From: Chionis minor
Lineage: Eukaryota; Chordata; Aves; Charadriiformes; Chionididae
Direction of reading: 5' to 3'
NCBI GenBank assembly: GCA_013398295.1
Contig: VZSF01008512.1
Coordinates: forward strand, 301,439-365,438
DNA length: 64,000 nucleotides
Below the pieces are notes generated by a model, which had not been told where the DNA came from, ran no database searches, and saw nothing but the letters and a program-made list of their open reading frames with translations. A program made the translations under genes and the position numbers. Below, in pieces: positions 1 through 19,132 of the stretch. Numbering within the stretch: position 1 is the stretch's first letter; every line of letters begins with the position of its first letter.

Positions 1-3000
1 TCTGCTTTCTCAGACACATCCTCTTTGTGAATTAAAGCAACAAAAATTTATAAACACTAGTGCAAATTATAATTGCATCAAGACTGTTATTTGTGATTAT
101 TAGTTTAAACTATAGTATCTACAAATAAATATGAGTTTTCTTAACAAGGATACAGAATAAAAAGCAACTTGCCTTACAAGCTGCAAGGATTTACCACTGT
201 GAATTCTTTAAGATGCTTTTAGCATGCTCATTCTGGTTGGGGTATACCCATCATGTACCTAAATCTTGCAGGCTTTTCAGCCAGCAATTATTCGTATGTA
301 GACTGTGTAGATATTATTTGTAAATAAGGGCCCAGGACATAACTGAACCGAATCTATGATGTATTCAGAAGAAAAAAGGCAAATCATTTTATAGAAATTC
401 TTCATCTGCATTCTTCATAGGAATTAGTAGTTTATTCAGGCTGGATGGAGAATTATGGCAAAGCACTGCACTGGAAATTACTGGCTGAGACGGGCATAGG
501 TGACTATTGGTGATCAACATCATGCTGTCAGTAGGTTTCATTAAAATTAATTAAAATAATCAACAAAAGGCATATTGATTTTCCAAGAATACAAAATTTA
601 TTCCTAGGCACCTGTGTACTCACTGGATGAAAAAATTTGCAATAATAGATAGATGCAAGAATTGATAAGCATTTATAGCTCACAAAGTATAACAATGCAT
701 TTCAGAAGTTTGAGGTTTGTTTTTTTTAACTAAAATGTGTTAACTGCATTATTTAAGCCAAAGCAAAACATGCAGTATTCAAACACAACCAATCAAATCT
801 TCATGCATATTTTTCTGTAATCTCTTCATTTGTTACATATCAAATGATAAAAACATCACTTTAAGGGTAGGAGTCTTCTAGTTATTCCTCGTAATTTAAT
901 GGACTTTTCTCACAAGGGTGATTATTAATATAATGGGGTAGGAGAGGAGGAATAGGGAACTTGAAAGTAGTATTATGTACCCTACTGTAAAAATTGGAAA
1001 TGATTGTTCCTTTATGCTCACATCTTTCAACAAAAACATGAAGACTGACTTTCTCTCTCATTTTCACTGCAGGCAGCACATCTAACAGAAGAAATGCAGT
1101 ATTTTAACCAAAAGCTCCCCTCTCTCCACACACACATCACCACAGTCAGCTGGTCCCTGCAATGCTCTTCTCAAGACTGGGAAAGTTGTGCTTTGTGTTT
1201 ATATATACAGTTGTTGAAAAACAAAAAGAGAAAGAGAAAGTATTCATAACGATTAAACGAAAGATGTAAAAGACAAATACCTAGTAAGAAAAATAAATAC
1301 TAAGAAGAGATAAACACTGAATTTAAGTCATGTTTAAGTTGCAGAGTGGTTTCTCTAAGCTTCCGCTGCGGTAAATGTACATTTAGCTAAATGTCAGCCC
1401 TCTGGATGTACAGAGCCCAGGAAGATTCATTTCCTAATCTGATGCTGAAAGATATACATCATGAATACTTTCACAGAGAATTTGAAAAATGTTTGCAACA
1501 TATTCTATTATACACCTGAAAGCTAGTTGTAATTCCAACAAAGGCTTTGGCAAATTTATTTGTAGGCATTAGTTTAGTACAGGAGGAAAAAAGAAAGTTA
1601 TTTTCACCAAAGAAATGACATCTTTTCTAAAAACATTCTTTTGACACCCAAAGCTAAAAGCATGCATAGCAATCAGGACACTTTGTATTTTCAGTTTCCT
1701 TGGCCAGATTATTATTTTCTCAAATTGAAATAAAGATGTTTTCATATGAATTAAATTTCTCATAAGCCTTAATTGATGGAAACATATATTAGGTGGGTCC
1801 ACATATATGAAGATATTTTCCCTTAATAAAAATATAGTATGTATTTCATCTGTCTGGTATTTAGAATATATGATGTGTGGCACAGACAAGAAAAACAGGA
1901 TTCTTAAAATTACTGCTCTTATTTTCTAAGTGCAATTTGGTCCTAACCTTATAATCCTGCTGTAATATAGTACTTTTGACCTAGACCCTTTGTGAACAGC
2001 ACTCAGCTCTGTATGTTCACAAGAAGTGTCAAGAAGCGGGTATAGAGCCCATAAGGCCTCTGGTAAATACACAGAAATACTGATAATGCAAATTGGAAGA
2101 CTTATATCAGCTGACTTTTGGCAGGAGCCAAGTTGTGCTGAAATTTCCTCTATTTCACAAGAAGAAAGGCCTGTAATGAGTACTCCTAAGAAGCTGAACT
2201 TCATTCTACTGAATCTCTCTTTCTCTGCTTACTAAAATGAAGCCAGGACTCTGACAATAAGCATGTAAATGAGCTGCTACTGATTAGGTAATCTGAATGG
2301 CCCCCCTCTTTAAAGTGAGTTTTTCCTCATCTCACCTAAGAGATACACATACACGAAATATACACATACTCCCACTTGAGGTTCGTGATCAATACCTATA
2401 CAGCATTTTTTGCCTATTTCCAATTTAGGGGAGAAAAGTATTTCCACCTCCTCCTTCCAACAGACACATCCCAGAGAAGGTAGCTTCTTTGTTTTATTTT
2501 GTTTTTTGGTTACAAGTCCTCTGCTGGTTTCTTAAAAGGTGATACCTGCCAAAATTAACCAAATGAGAAGCAAAGCATGTCCCAATGGTCAGAAGGAATC
2601 TTTTAAACCAAAGCAGGAAGGACAATCCCTAGATAGCTTGCTCCCAGACACAACTCCCTGCTAGATTTTTCCCCAGGGGAAAAAAAAAAAAAAATCTGGC
2701 TGAAGACATTCCTATTCTTCTCTATCTGCAATTTCATCTCCATTCTCTCCCCACAACTTTATTTTCCTCAATAATGGCAGTGAAATTGATTGCAGAACTG
2801 TGCCCTGAACTGGATCATTGCAATTTTAAATGAGTGCTTTTTAAAAAGTGCTTTTTATTTCACTAATTCAGATGGGGTCAGTCATGCCAATTGCTATCCC
2901 AGCAGACCTGAAGCTGTGACAAACCTTGGGAAAGGCAGAGCAGTAATTTTTGGAGCTGGGGTGGAAGTACAAGCAGGGAGGATTACCTTATATTAGCTTC

Positions 3001-3965
3001 CTCCTCAAAAAAGTTTTAACACCTAACCACAACATGAAATAACCAAAAGTGTCTACAGATATAGATTATACCAGTTTCTTGCTTTACAACATTCCCAGTT
3101 GTAATTTAATGTATTTCAAGCAGGAAACAATTTTAGTGTTAGTTTCCAAAGCATTTAAAGTATAGAAAATTTCATTTTAAAATTATGCTTTAGCATTTGA
3201 AAATGATCTTGCTTAAATTTTAATATGTTTCCTTATCTAGGTGAGTATATAGAGAGAAGAAAGAAGAAATAAGCAAAACAGAAATGCATTTGGGGCTGGA
3301 ATTTCAAAAGGGAAGCATACTTCCCAAGTTAGGAAGTAAAACCAAGAGTTACAGTTCACGGAACATATCAGCTTAAGGCTAAACTACAGCTCCAACAGGT
3401 AGGTACACCCTGCTTAAAAAACACCCAAAACATAGATCGTAGAATGGTTTGGGTTGGAAGGGACCTTAAAGGTCACCTAGTTCCAACCCCCCTGCCCTGG
3501 GCAGGGACACCTCCCACTAGACCAGGTTGCTCCAAGCCCCATCCAACCTGGCCTTGAACACTTCCAGGGATGGGGCAGCCACAGCTTCTCTGGGCAACCT
3601 GTTCCAGTGCCTCACCACCCTCACAGTGAAACATTTCTTCCTGAGATCTGATCTAAACCTCCCCTCTTCCTGTTTGAAGCCATTATCCTTCGTCCCATCA
3701 CTACACTAACTAAAAACTCAAATATCGAAGTAATACTCCTATTCAATAGCATTTAAGAAAGTAACACAGAACTAGTTCTACTGATACCAGGTTTTGCTAG
3801 GAAACCACAACCTTGTGCCTGTAGCAGAATTCACAATATTCATTCACTGTGAAGTATGTATCACAGATCTATTTGATTTTAAAGAACCTAATAAAATAAA
3901 GAAATGTGCCAAGAAGGTCCTTCTCATAGTTTAACGGTCGAATTTAAACATTTAACTGTACTTAC
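1..3965 (-). other. XRCC4: XRCC4 intron 3, 5' part, running off the left edge
   Basis: A+T-rich intronic sequence. I looked on the minus strand for the next XRCC4 exon, which in human encodes the start of the coiled coil, and did not find it. The only recognisable element is the CR1 fragment at 3432-3706. The region 1-3400 holds short homopolymers (for example A14 near 2680) and no gene that I can support. Confidence 0.8.
3432..3706 (-). repeat. CR1 LINE, 3' fragment
   Basis: Shows the reverse complement of the CR1 3' end: TAGAATGGTTTGGGTTGG, then AAGGGACC, GGGCAGGGACACCTCCCACTAG and CTGGCCTTGAACACTTCCAG, ending in CCCATCACTACA. It is about 275 bp, 5'-truncated and moderately diverged. CR1 is the main avian LINE. 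Open frames crossing it are meaningless. Confidence 0.95.
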
Positions 3966-9102
<5,137 letters not shown>

Positions 9103-12100
9103 TTAGAAAGTAAGATAATCTTGTTATAACCGATGGCTTATTTTCCAGAGGTGCTTAGCAGTTTTATATAACTAGCTTAAAAAAAATAACCCAAAGCATA
9201 TTTAAAATTTTATTTTACTTTCCTTCACAAATTCAGTTTTTCAGAGAACTAATGATACCTCCAAGCAGAAAACTGGATTACAATAAGTAAGGTTTAAAAG
9301 AACAGTGCCAACAATCAAATATGTTTGAATAGTCCCAAATTAAGAAACAAAGTGTCAGGAAGCTGGGGAACAGAAAATTACAATGCACAAGCACTTCCCA
9401 ATAGCTATGTTTTTAACTTACTGTCTGCTGCTCAGCAGTGTTGCTACATACAACGCATGGAATATAATTCAAAATAATCAATATTCATCTGGAAGATCGC
9501 CATGTGAAAGCACGCTACTAAGCTCCACTGCAAAGCAGAGGCTGTAGCAGTGGACACCTGCAACCAAATATACTATTTAAAAAAACCTGGATGCTGAAGA
9601 GAACAAAATGTATGATACTACAGTGAATTTTTTGCTCAGTATCAAAGCAACTTGACAATCCGTACCAATCTGTACCCAACTTAAAACTTTCTAAAGAATT
9701 CCATGTATTTATACATAGTCTAATATGACAATAACAAATCCTCACAGTACTTAAGAACTTTAGAACTGCATTTGGAATAATGAAGAAACAGCCAATTCTG
9801 AAGTTAACATGGACATACAATATTTTCACTGAGAATGCTTCACGTTGTCCAGTATCTGAAATGTTTGTTTTAGGGTGTTCAGTTGTTTTGGGCTTTTAAA
9901 TTTATTTCTTTTTTTAGAAGAATGAAGTGAATGAAAAAGGGCTACATGTTCACTTGTATACTAAAAACAGTATGTATTGATAAAAGCAGGAAAAATGGAA
10001 CCAAGGCATTTAAACCACACGGAGTGAGTACAACGATGCTTGGACAGGTTAGGTATTAGAAGCTCTATGAGGTTTTCCATCTGAAGTATAGTAATAAGTA
10101 GTCATGATCAGGCTCACTTCAGGCCCTGTGCCATTTCTCCGCTCATGGACATTAAGAGTCAAATCTAGATGCAGATTTAACTACCACTGGCTTCCCAAAA
10201 AGTTGGCATTTTCAGGTTAGGAAGAACAATTTTAACTGCAGTTGACTGAGCTGTATCTGACCTTTGCTCAGTTCTGCACACAGTGTTTGAAAATGCCTTT
10301 TCTTTGTCCAGACAAATCCACAACACCCAAAGCCAGCAAAATATACGAATATAAGTCTTGTTTTTCAAGCTTAAAGCTGCATTAACAGCTAGACAACAGT
10401 TGCATTGTCAGTAATACAAACACTCACTATAGATATCAATAAGGTTAATAAAACAACACATTAATGACTTCTGATGGTTAATTAAACCGCAATACAGATC
10501 ACCTTGCAGTAACAAACAGCATTTCTGAACAATAAGAGGAACATCATGTAAATTCCAGAGTGAACTTTGGCTAAAACATATCACTAGGCACTTCCAGCAT
10601 TCCTTACTATCCGTTACATTTTTATCACCAAATACTCAAAGTGCTAACTTTATTTTTCCAGCTTAAAGCTTAAGTACACACAAACACCACCACGTTTTCC
10701 TGTTTAGAGTATCTTTCCTAAGAGTTTAGCATTCAAAAGCTATGGTAGGAGTAGTAGGAGATAAATCATGTACATGTAGCTAAGCATCATAAATTCTCAC
10801 CAACAATAGTAAGAGAGATGACTTTACCATTTACATCCATAAACCACCACTGCTTATACTATTACAGATGGCACACTCCACGTTTCCACTCACAGAAAAT
10901 GCGCCAGAAACCAAAAAGTTACTTAAAAGCAATATTGAAAAATTAGTTTGAGCCAAAAAAAAAAAAGTCTTCTATCACCAAGCAACTGGCCAGTTCAGAA
11001 AATCTAGAGTACGTCTGTGGACCTGTAAGCAAGAACAGAAAAAGAAATATTTGGGGCATGGAGGCCTGGAACAAGGCCTTTGCAATTAGTGATTACAGAA
11101 CTAAAGCCACTTTAAAGATTTGTAGTGCACTAACTGCCTGGACACGGGTCAATAAAGAGCACAGGACAGGAAGCCCAAGTAACATGTGTAGTATGCTTAA
11201 GCACACAGGCACGTATTCTCCTTTGCCTGCCAGATTCCCTTTTGCTTGTTCTGGAAAAATAGTCTCTTATGAAACCTTTTCATAAAAGTCCTTCTCTGAA
11301 AGACAATGTTTTTAAAAAGAATTTAATTATTCTTTTTTACTTAAAGATTGTAAAACAGTCACAACCCAGACAGCATACAAGGAACTGAGACATACACACA
11401 GTTTAATAGGGAGTTTTTGCTTATTGCATTTGATTCTTACCACAAAGCAGAGCAGCAGTCAGTGAAAACCATCTGCAACAGAGGCTTTCTTTTTAATGTA
11501 GACTGTTTATAACCGAAAGCAAAGCGAGAGAGTTGGATTTTCTATTTATATGATGATAAAGAGAAGGAAGTGTCAGTCCTCAGTCAGGAAAACCGATGTT
11601 GAGTCACACAGGAAATTTATTTATTCAAAGATGCACTGAAAAAGTCTCTAAGAGATGAGATGAAATTCATCTGATATCATATTACTGTGCTTCCCATGCT
11701 CCACCTTCACCCATTAGTATTTCACTCAGGTGATGTGGAACAGCTAAAAATGAAGGATCTCTTTAGACACCATTCTTAAGGGGTGCTTTGCCAGCGTAAG
11801 GGATGAGCCTGTTAGCAGAGCTGAGAAATCTTCCGTACGATTTGTATACCTGTGGTAAAACAAGACTTCAACAAAAACAAACATGCTGAGGAAGTACAAC
11901 GCAGAACAATGTTCTGTATTTCAAAATAAAATGCAAAAATACAGTTGTCAAGCTTTTCAACATTTTATTGTGCATCTTTGAAGAAACAATATTACAGGGG
12001 ACATAAAATGAAAATACTTATTGTCCCAGCTTTTATCTCCTCCATTGTGCTCACTGACCTTTCGAGAGGAGTATTAGCTATTGCATCATGTTTAGAAACT

Positions 12101-15100
12101 GCCTCACAAAACAAAGCTCGGCCTTGCTTGAGATCTCCAAGCACTCAACTGTTCCAACCCATCAGCAAAAGCTTAAGGACTCATGTCTATACATAATGGC
12201 TATTATTTACTTCTCTTCAAGAGGAACAAACCTTCATGAAAATTAGTCTGACCTACACAGCACGTATAAACATCACTGCAGACAAAAATATTGTACCTTA
12301 CTGCTTTTTTAAAACTTGTTTGGGAAAAAAACACAACTAACTACCAAACAAAAAGAAAAAAAAAGCCAAACCCCTCCTTCCACAAATCTTAGGACGACAC
12401 GACTCTTCCACAGACTTCAGTGTAGTGTTGAGTAGACAGATAAACTACACACAGCTAAAGCATGAATACAGCAGAAAAAAAAAGTTACCCAACTATTTAG
12501 CAACTAGGAATTAGCACTAATGAAATAAAAAACACAGAAACTAAATCAGAGCATATTCCTTATTATTTATTATAAGGTGAGTGCATGCATCTCATCCACT
12601 CCATAGGCAAAACTTAATAACATATGTACAGCACTGTATTTCCAAAGTAAGAAATTCAGGGGGAGGAAGTTGGACATCCTACTTAAGCACATCAAGTTAG
12701 CTGTACGTTCACAGGATTCACAAATAACTTTGTTCATCATACTTAAAAGATATATTGCTCTATACTTCAAGAGCTGAACGAAACTAAAACACCCTCCTTC
12801 TAACTAACGTATCTCAATTCACCTGCCTGCTTAGTGTATTCTCTCATCACTCCTCATCTTTCACCATGCCAAGCATACACGACTCTTCACAGATCACGTA
12901 CTTGTGTGTAAAAGGTGATCACGTTCCTACCGGCAATTCTGCCCCAGAGCTTTTTTTGGTGGGGGAAAACACTGTTCATGGCCAAAGTCTGAGGGGCACA
13001 CGAAGAGCAGGTTTGCCAAAGCAGATTCTCCAGCTCCCCTTCCTCAAATTAACACTCAAACACGCACACAGACCCTGTATAAATATTTCAGCTTGGCTAC
13101 CAATGAGTATTCTCCCCAGGAATGCAGAAGACCGATAACACACCTCCAAGTAATTTGATCGAATCTACACTTCTTCAGTCATTTCCACAGGAGATGATGT
13201 CATATATACACAAATTGGAGAATTATTGGAGCATCAAGGCTGCAACAAGTCAGATTAACCATTCTTACCGTTGAGGTCATTATCTCCCAAACCCTAAATG
13301 TAGATTGCAAAAGTGAAAAAATTATGTACATTTCAACCTAATAACTAAATAATGCTTTAAAAGGCCAATTATTTAACAGGATAATTCATTGTCATAACCA
13401 CCACACATGCAAAATTCCAGCCAACAGCCCTGCATGTGCTTGTCTAAGAATCTACCTTTATACATTAAAAAAGTAGTCCCACTAGAAATAGTATTAGTAA
13501 ATTTTTAAACTAATGGCAAACCATTTATCTGTTATGACTACTGTCTCAAATAATTCATTATCACTACACCTACAACTGAAGCATAAAGGGTCACAGCTGT
13601 TTTAAGTACTCTGGGCCAGACACTCAGAACAAAATAACTCCAGATGTACTGACAAAGGGGTCTGAAAAATACATGTCAACTTGGGACCTGAACTTCCACA
13701 AAACTGGCCACACAAGGCTCATAGAAGCTGATACTGCTTTTTAGGATTTTACTAACATCCCCATCTCCACCAAGTCACGATTTCATTTACGAAAGACAGA
13801 CAAAAATACAAAGGACAAGGAACAGTTGAAGCTTTCAGAGTTAGTTTCACATTTTTGGGTGGAAAGGCAGGAACGCAGGTAAGAACTCTATTAATGTTCT
13901 AAATGGTTAAAATGGCCACCTGAATTTTGACACTCTCACTATTTAACAGTCCAGCTGCTGCTGAAGTTTACAAAAAAAACCCTCTTTGCATAAACCCAGA
14001 CTATTTTTATAGATATCCAACAAACTAAATTACTGAAATCAGACCCTCATTATTGCAGTCTAAAAAGCACCTCAGAGTCTATTACATTGCAGGAGTACCT
14101 TTGAGTGCTGTTCAATATTCAGCAACACTGTCTGTAGGCTCTTTCCATTCACTGTCTCAATAAAATGAGAGCCAGCAGTACTTTCTTCCTCCCTTAATTA
14201 TGATAAAGAAAAGCTGCAGAGAAACTGATTGATTAGTGCCAAAAGAAACCAGTGTTTTTCTCCTTAAGGGCACAGGAGGTCACACCACATACCAGCACCT
14301 CACCATGTTAGAGCCAAGGATCTGAGACAAGCTTGCAGGTGGGAACAGTTGAGTCCCACCCCAAATTTGTAAATCAGAGGCTTTATTGAGGCCTTCGAAC
14401 AGTTGAGGATTGAGCCGTTTATCTTTAGCACTTTGTCCCTTTGGTCTTTGGCTTCTATGATCTATATTAGGCAATGTTTCTTTCTAAGTAGAAATCAGCT
14501 GTTGGCTGGTGCGCAATTGACTGGAGTCTACTCTCTGAACAAACAGCGTACACAGTTGCTTCTGAATAAACAAGACACTTTTAAAATTGGTTTACAAAGA
14601 ATTTTATATGTTGTTCTGGATAGCAGTAGGCATAGACCAAAAGCCAAATCTTTTAGGCTGCTCCAACACAGCATCATTGATAATATTTTGAACTTCAGCG
14701 CTTTATTTTTTTTCCATGCAGACTAATGGATTTTTTTTTCAAATTGCTTCGGCTGCAGGTGTTCCAAAGTTCAGCAGCTATCCATGGAAGGCTACTTACA
14801 GATCAGAAAGAGCTACTATGTCTTGCTAATGCAGCAATTAACTTAAGTACTTTCTTGTTGAGAAAAATAGGGATCTATCTACAGTGAGTTCAGAATACAA
14901 GACCAGCACATACAGCACACTGCTGTTAAAGTCTATAATTTGATCCCTTCTGTCATTGGCTTGACCACCACATGCACTACAAATCAGACTCTTAATAATC
15001 AGAAGAAAGTGAATGGTTAACCTATAATAAGAGAACAGGTACTATGCAGGAGATGCTATATGTACTTACAAGTGTATTACTGGAGATTTAAACCAGTCAA

Positions 15101-16972
15101 GAAAAACTCACATTGCTTTTAAAGTTTAAAACTAGGTATTACCACATTTCCTAACAGAAGGAAATAAAATAACATCTATATTTATAAATAATTCTAGAGA
15201 TATATTTAATACCAATTGATATTCTCCCATGTTAATTTAAAATTCCATTAACTAAAATGGTTCAAGAGGAAGAGCATTAAAATATCTGACAAAAACTTCA
15301 ACAATGCCTTAGTTAATAGAAGAACTACTAATTGACCTAAAAAGGACTTCCTCTTTTTTTTTTTTTTTCCTTTTTGGAAGACCATGATTGGGCCAACAAA
15401 CACGAAGAACATAATACAGTATTGTTCCTGTCACATCTCACAATAAGCTTCCAATTCCCTTGGCCACAATATTTGTTTGACACTGAAAAAAAGATTCAAT
15501 AATAACCTTCCGTGGTAACTTAAAGATACATGTGAAGACCAAAGAAGATAAAAATTTTGAAAGAGCTTTGTTTCCTAATGAAATTTAGGGAGCTAACATT
15601 TTTATAGTACATGCAACCTAAATTGTATCTAGTTGTTCTTTTGGTTTACTCTGTTCTATTTTAAAAGCACAAAGATCACAATTTTGTCAATAATGCAACT
15701 TTGTCTTACAGATAAAGGAAATGAATCAAAAATTGGCACTGGATATGAAGAAGTGACTGAACGACTTTATAACTTTGCGCAGACAGGTAAATGACCCATT
15801 AAAAAAATTCAGTCCTCCATGACAACATTTGATCAAGAGACTGACTTCACGACAGCTGCAAACAGTATTTGGTCCTCATGGACCCAACCGCAGAAGCAAG
15901 ACTCACATGGCTAACATTTGCACTGCTTGCTTCCCACTGTTTTGTGACAGCCACAAAAAGATTGGAAACAAGCACATACTTTTTGTGCAATTGTTCAAAA
16001 AAAAAAAAAAGAAAGCAGTCTTGAGCTTGTCAGACTCCATGGGTCAATAGGATATGCAAGATTTGCCACAAAAGATCTGGAATCTGCGATAAGGAACAAT
16101 CCTTGTCAGGCTTATTTACTACAGTCACCAGCTGAAAAATGAGGAGAAACAGAAGGAAGCAGACAGTCAACAACCTTTATAGTAGGAATCTTACTAACAA
16201 GCTTTGATCTTAATTGTAGCCTGCAGGCAAAGCCCACCCTGGTGTCTTTCATCCTCTTGAAGTCTCAGACCTAACCCACTACCAACTCCAGGCATCCAGG
16301 CTTGCCAAGCATACTTACAAGCATCTATATTAGGACACAGTTTAAGCTACAAGGTTAAAAAAAAGAGGGCCTTCATATATTAAAATAAACACCCAAGTGG
16401 GCAATTATACTAGTATATACTAGCAAGTAAGGAAGTACCTGGGTAGATTTCCAAAAGGGACAAACCTTTCTTCTTCACCCTTTTCTGCTTCCCAACACTA
16501 ACAGTTCAGTGTGTGCATGTTGTCAAATCCTCACTTTACAAGATCCATGCCAGAAAATCCCAAGGTTTCCCTAGATAAAACAGAACACACTGTCTAAATG
16601 TTACAAACCTGTAAAAAATAAAATTAAAATCATACAACTGAACTATTTCCTGATGAAAAAGTTAATTTTAGTACTGAAGTTACTAAAAAGCATGTATAGA
16701 ACTGAGCAAGGATCAAAGACGACCACCACGCACCATTTTCAAGTGGGCAGATCTGGGATGCAAAGTCAGCAGGTGTGCCTAACAGACTCGGACTCACTAC
16801 CTTTGTTGCCTCTGGGAGATGCAAGCCCCAACAAATATTTTATAACTCTACTTTGGCAGTAGGTCAGCCTGGCTTTCCAAGGCCCTACCAAAGCCAATGG
16901 AGCCACACCTGTTTTGCCTTCCCTTGAAAACTGCAACCTTACACTACTTATTAAGAAAGACAATTCACTTTC

Positions 16973-17040
16973 ACCCCCAAAAAAACCCTAAAAAACCCCC
17001 TCAAAAACCCCACACCCCAGTCTCCCCCCCAAAAAACCCA
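16973..17040 (-). repeat. C/A-rich tract; G-quadruplex potential on the minus strand
   Basis: The plus strand alternates runs of C (3 to 8) and A. The minus strand, which is the XRCC4 sense strand, therefore carries at least six runs of three or more G separated by T/A-rich loops. One part (CCCTAAAAAACCCCC) resembles degenerate telomeric C-strand, but there is no regular CCCTAA array. Confidence 0.75.
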
Positions 17041-18514
17041 ATCTAAATATATATCAATTTCACCTTAATCTCTTTGAAAAGACAGCACCAAAATAATTAC
17101 ATGTTTTGCAGATAAATAGCAGAAAAAGGAAGCAAATTATGTATGATTCTGCCAGATGCTACTTTTGAGCCTACAGTATACAATCAGCAAGAACCAAGAT
17201 TCAGGAATTCCTAGTATCTTTGTCACATTTCCAAAAGCATCTCTGCAGTTTTCAGTAACTTGGTATTACCCAGTTGAATATGGGAAGGCTGGGGAATTAA
17301 AAAAAAAAGAAAAGGCAAGGCAGCATGTTTTAACCCTCCTTCGCCCATCCAAAAACACACAGATAGATATGTTTTTTTGATGTATATTTGGACAACATAG
17401 TAGTCTGGTTGAGGTATCATATGTTTTCCAAAACACTGCCTTCTTTAGGATTAAGTATTATCAGGATATTCAATACAAAACAAATCTGTCTTACAGATTT
17501 CCCTTGTTTTCTGTTCTTTAGTCAGCATATAGACCTGCTATAATCCCACTCAGTTTTACATGTTTCTGTAAATGTTTGACTTAACATAACTGAGCAACGG
17601 ATTCCACTAAACAGCCTGCCTTTATTTTTTTTTATTTGAAATAAAATCAAATAAATTCAGTACTATTGAATCCACAATAGCACCATAGGCAAGAATAACA
17701 AATCTAAAGGGAGGGCAAATGAAACAAAGAAATCAGTGTCAGCTAGATATGGATGGATATAATTCTATATGTAAGATTTTTGAAGAGCTTTGAAAAATTG
17801 AGCCCAGTAACCTGGAAAAACAAGTTTCACCAAATGTAGCCACTTCACTGGGACAAGGGCAGGTATAAATATGAAGGCTTGCATATCCTCCTCTCCTCCC
17901 ACCTCTACACCCAAGACTTTTCAAAGAGATGGATTATTTTAATTTCACGTCCCTGTCAAATTAATAATAAAAAATAGGCCTAGTCTCCAAATTGCTTTCT
18001 CTTGCTAAACAGTTTCCTAAGGCATTTTCTTTGAAGAAAATTCCTGCATTACCCCGTCTTCACTTAACAAAAGTTTTATTATGTTTTTCTTTCCATTTGC
18101 TATTTATCTCCTGGAAAAGGCAACATTGATCTCCCTGAAAACAAAGAGCTCACACTACTTTAATTTATTAATTTAAACATAGTAATTCATTTTGTTTCAT
18201 CTGGCCCCCACAGAAAAATAATGCACAAGACATTTTCAGTGAACCAGTATATTCACTTTCAATGCACTTAAATTTCAATTTTGCAGCTCTTTATTCAGCC
18301 ACGTTTATCACTTTGCATTGAAAATTAATTATTTTTTTGATGGATTAGGCTGAGCAATCAGAGTTTGAAGATAAGGCAAAGAGACGTCCATCTGTATCCA
18401 TCTATATTGAACATCGATTTCAATTGTTTTCCCAGATGGGCACAGGTTCAGCTTTGGTTCTTTAATCTGCCTTAAATGCTAAACCGTGAGATTCAACGTA
18501 CAGGTAGCACAACA

Positions 18515-18562
18515 GGTGTGTACGTGTGTGTGTGTGTGTGGGTATATATATATATATATATG
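18515..18562. repeat. (TG)n(TA)n compound microsatellite
   Basis: A TG run with a few interruptions (18515-18541) is followed directly by about ten TA units (18543-18562). It lies in XRCC4 intron 1. Confidence 0.9.
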
Positions 18563-19109
18563 ATTATGGGATGCCAGTGCCCCATGGTATAGCACCTTCA
18601 ACAGAGGCAAGAAACCCAGAGAAAAGTGATGCACCAGTTTAGCCCAGGCTTTGTATACTAATGCACGCTGGACAAAGCAGAACAGGAGAGAAGCACCAGT
18701 CCATATCCAAGAATGATTGCCATGCCAGTATTTTAGCAAGTAGAGGGCCCTGTGCCCATGTCCCACAGCCTCACCAAGCTCTGAGCAAAGCAGCAGCTTT
18801 GTTTTAAAAAGATAGATAAAAGAAGGACACAGTGCCACTAAACATAGCAAATTCAGTGGCTGCTGACTCTACATCCTAAGCAATCACTTACACATCTATT
18901 AGCTTGTGCTCAAGCAGCACCACGTCTACAAACCACATTTAGAAAGGAAAGAGGACATAAAGAGCTCCACAAGAGTCACTTGTACTTTTTACATCTTAAG
19001 TTCTATACATAAAAATACAAAGCTTTTCAAGACATTTCAGCTCACTGCTTTTATAAGTAGTTTTCCTGGCTCTTTCATGTGGTGATTTTTTCCTTACTAT
19101 GGGCTAGGC

Positions 19110-19132
19110 AAAAAACAAAAAAAAAAAAAAAA
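19110..19132. repeat. Poly(A)-rich run
   Basis: An A-rich run interrupted by a single C, in XRCC4 intron 1; no flanking retrocopy is recognisable. Confidence 0.75.

Noticed and set aside
13786..13880. Open sequence ending in a very good donor (CGCAG|GTAAGA) on the plus strand
   Set aside because: Two frames are open, neither has phase compatible with the candidate exon at 15712, and no clear acceptor or homology was seen. It is most likely a cryptic splice site.
18479..18850. 123-codon minus-strand frame in XRCC4 intron 1
   Set aside because: Its C-terminal part is a translation of the TG/TA microsatellite, and the rest has no recognisable features.
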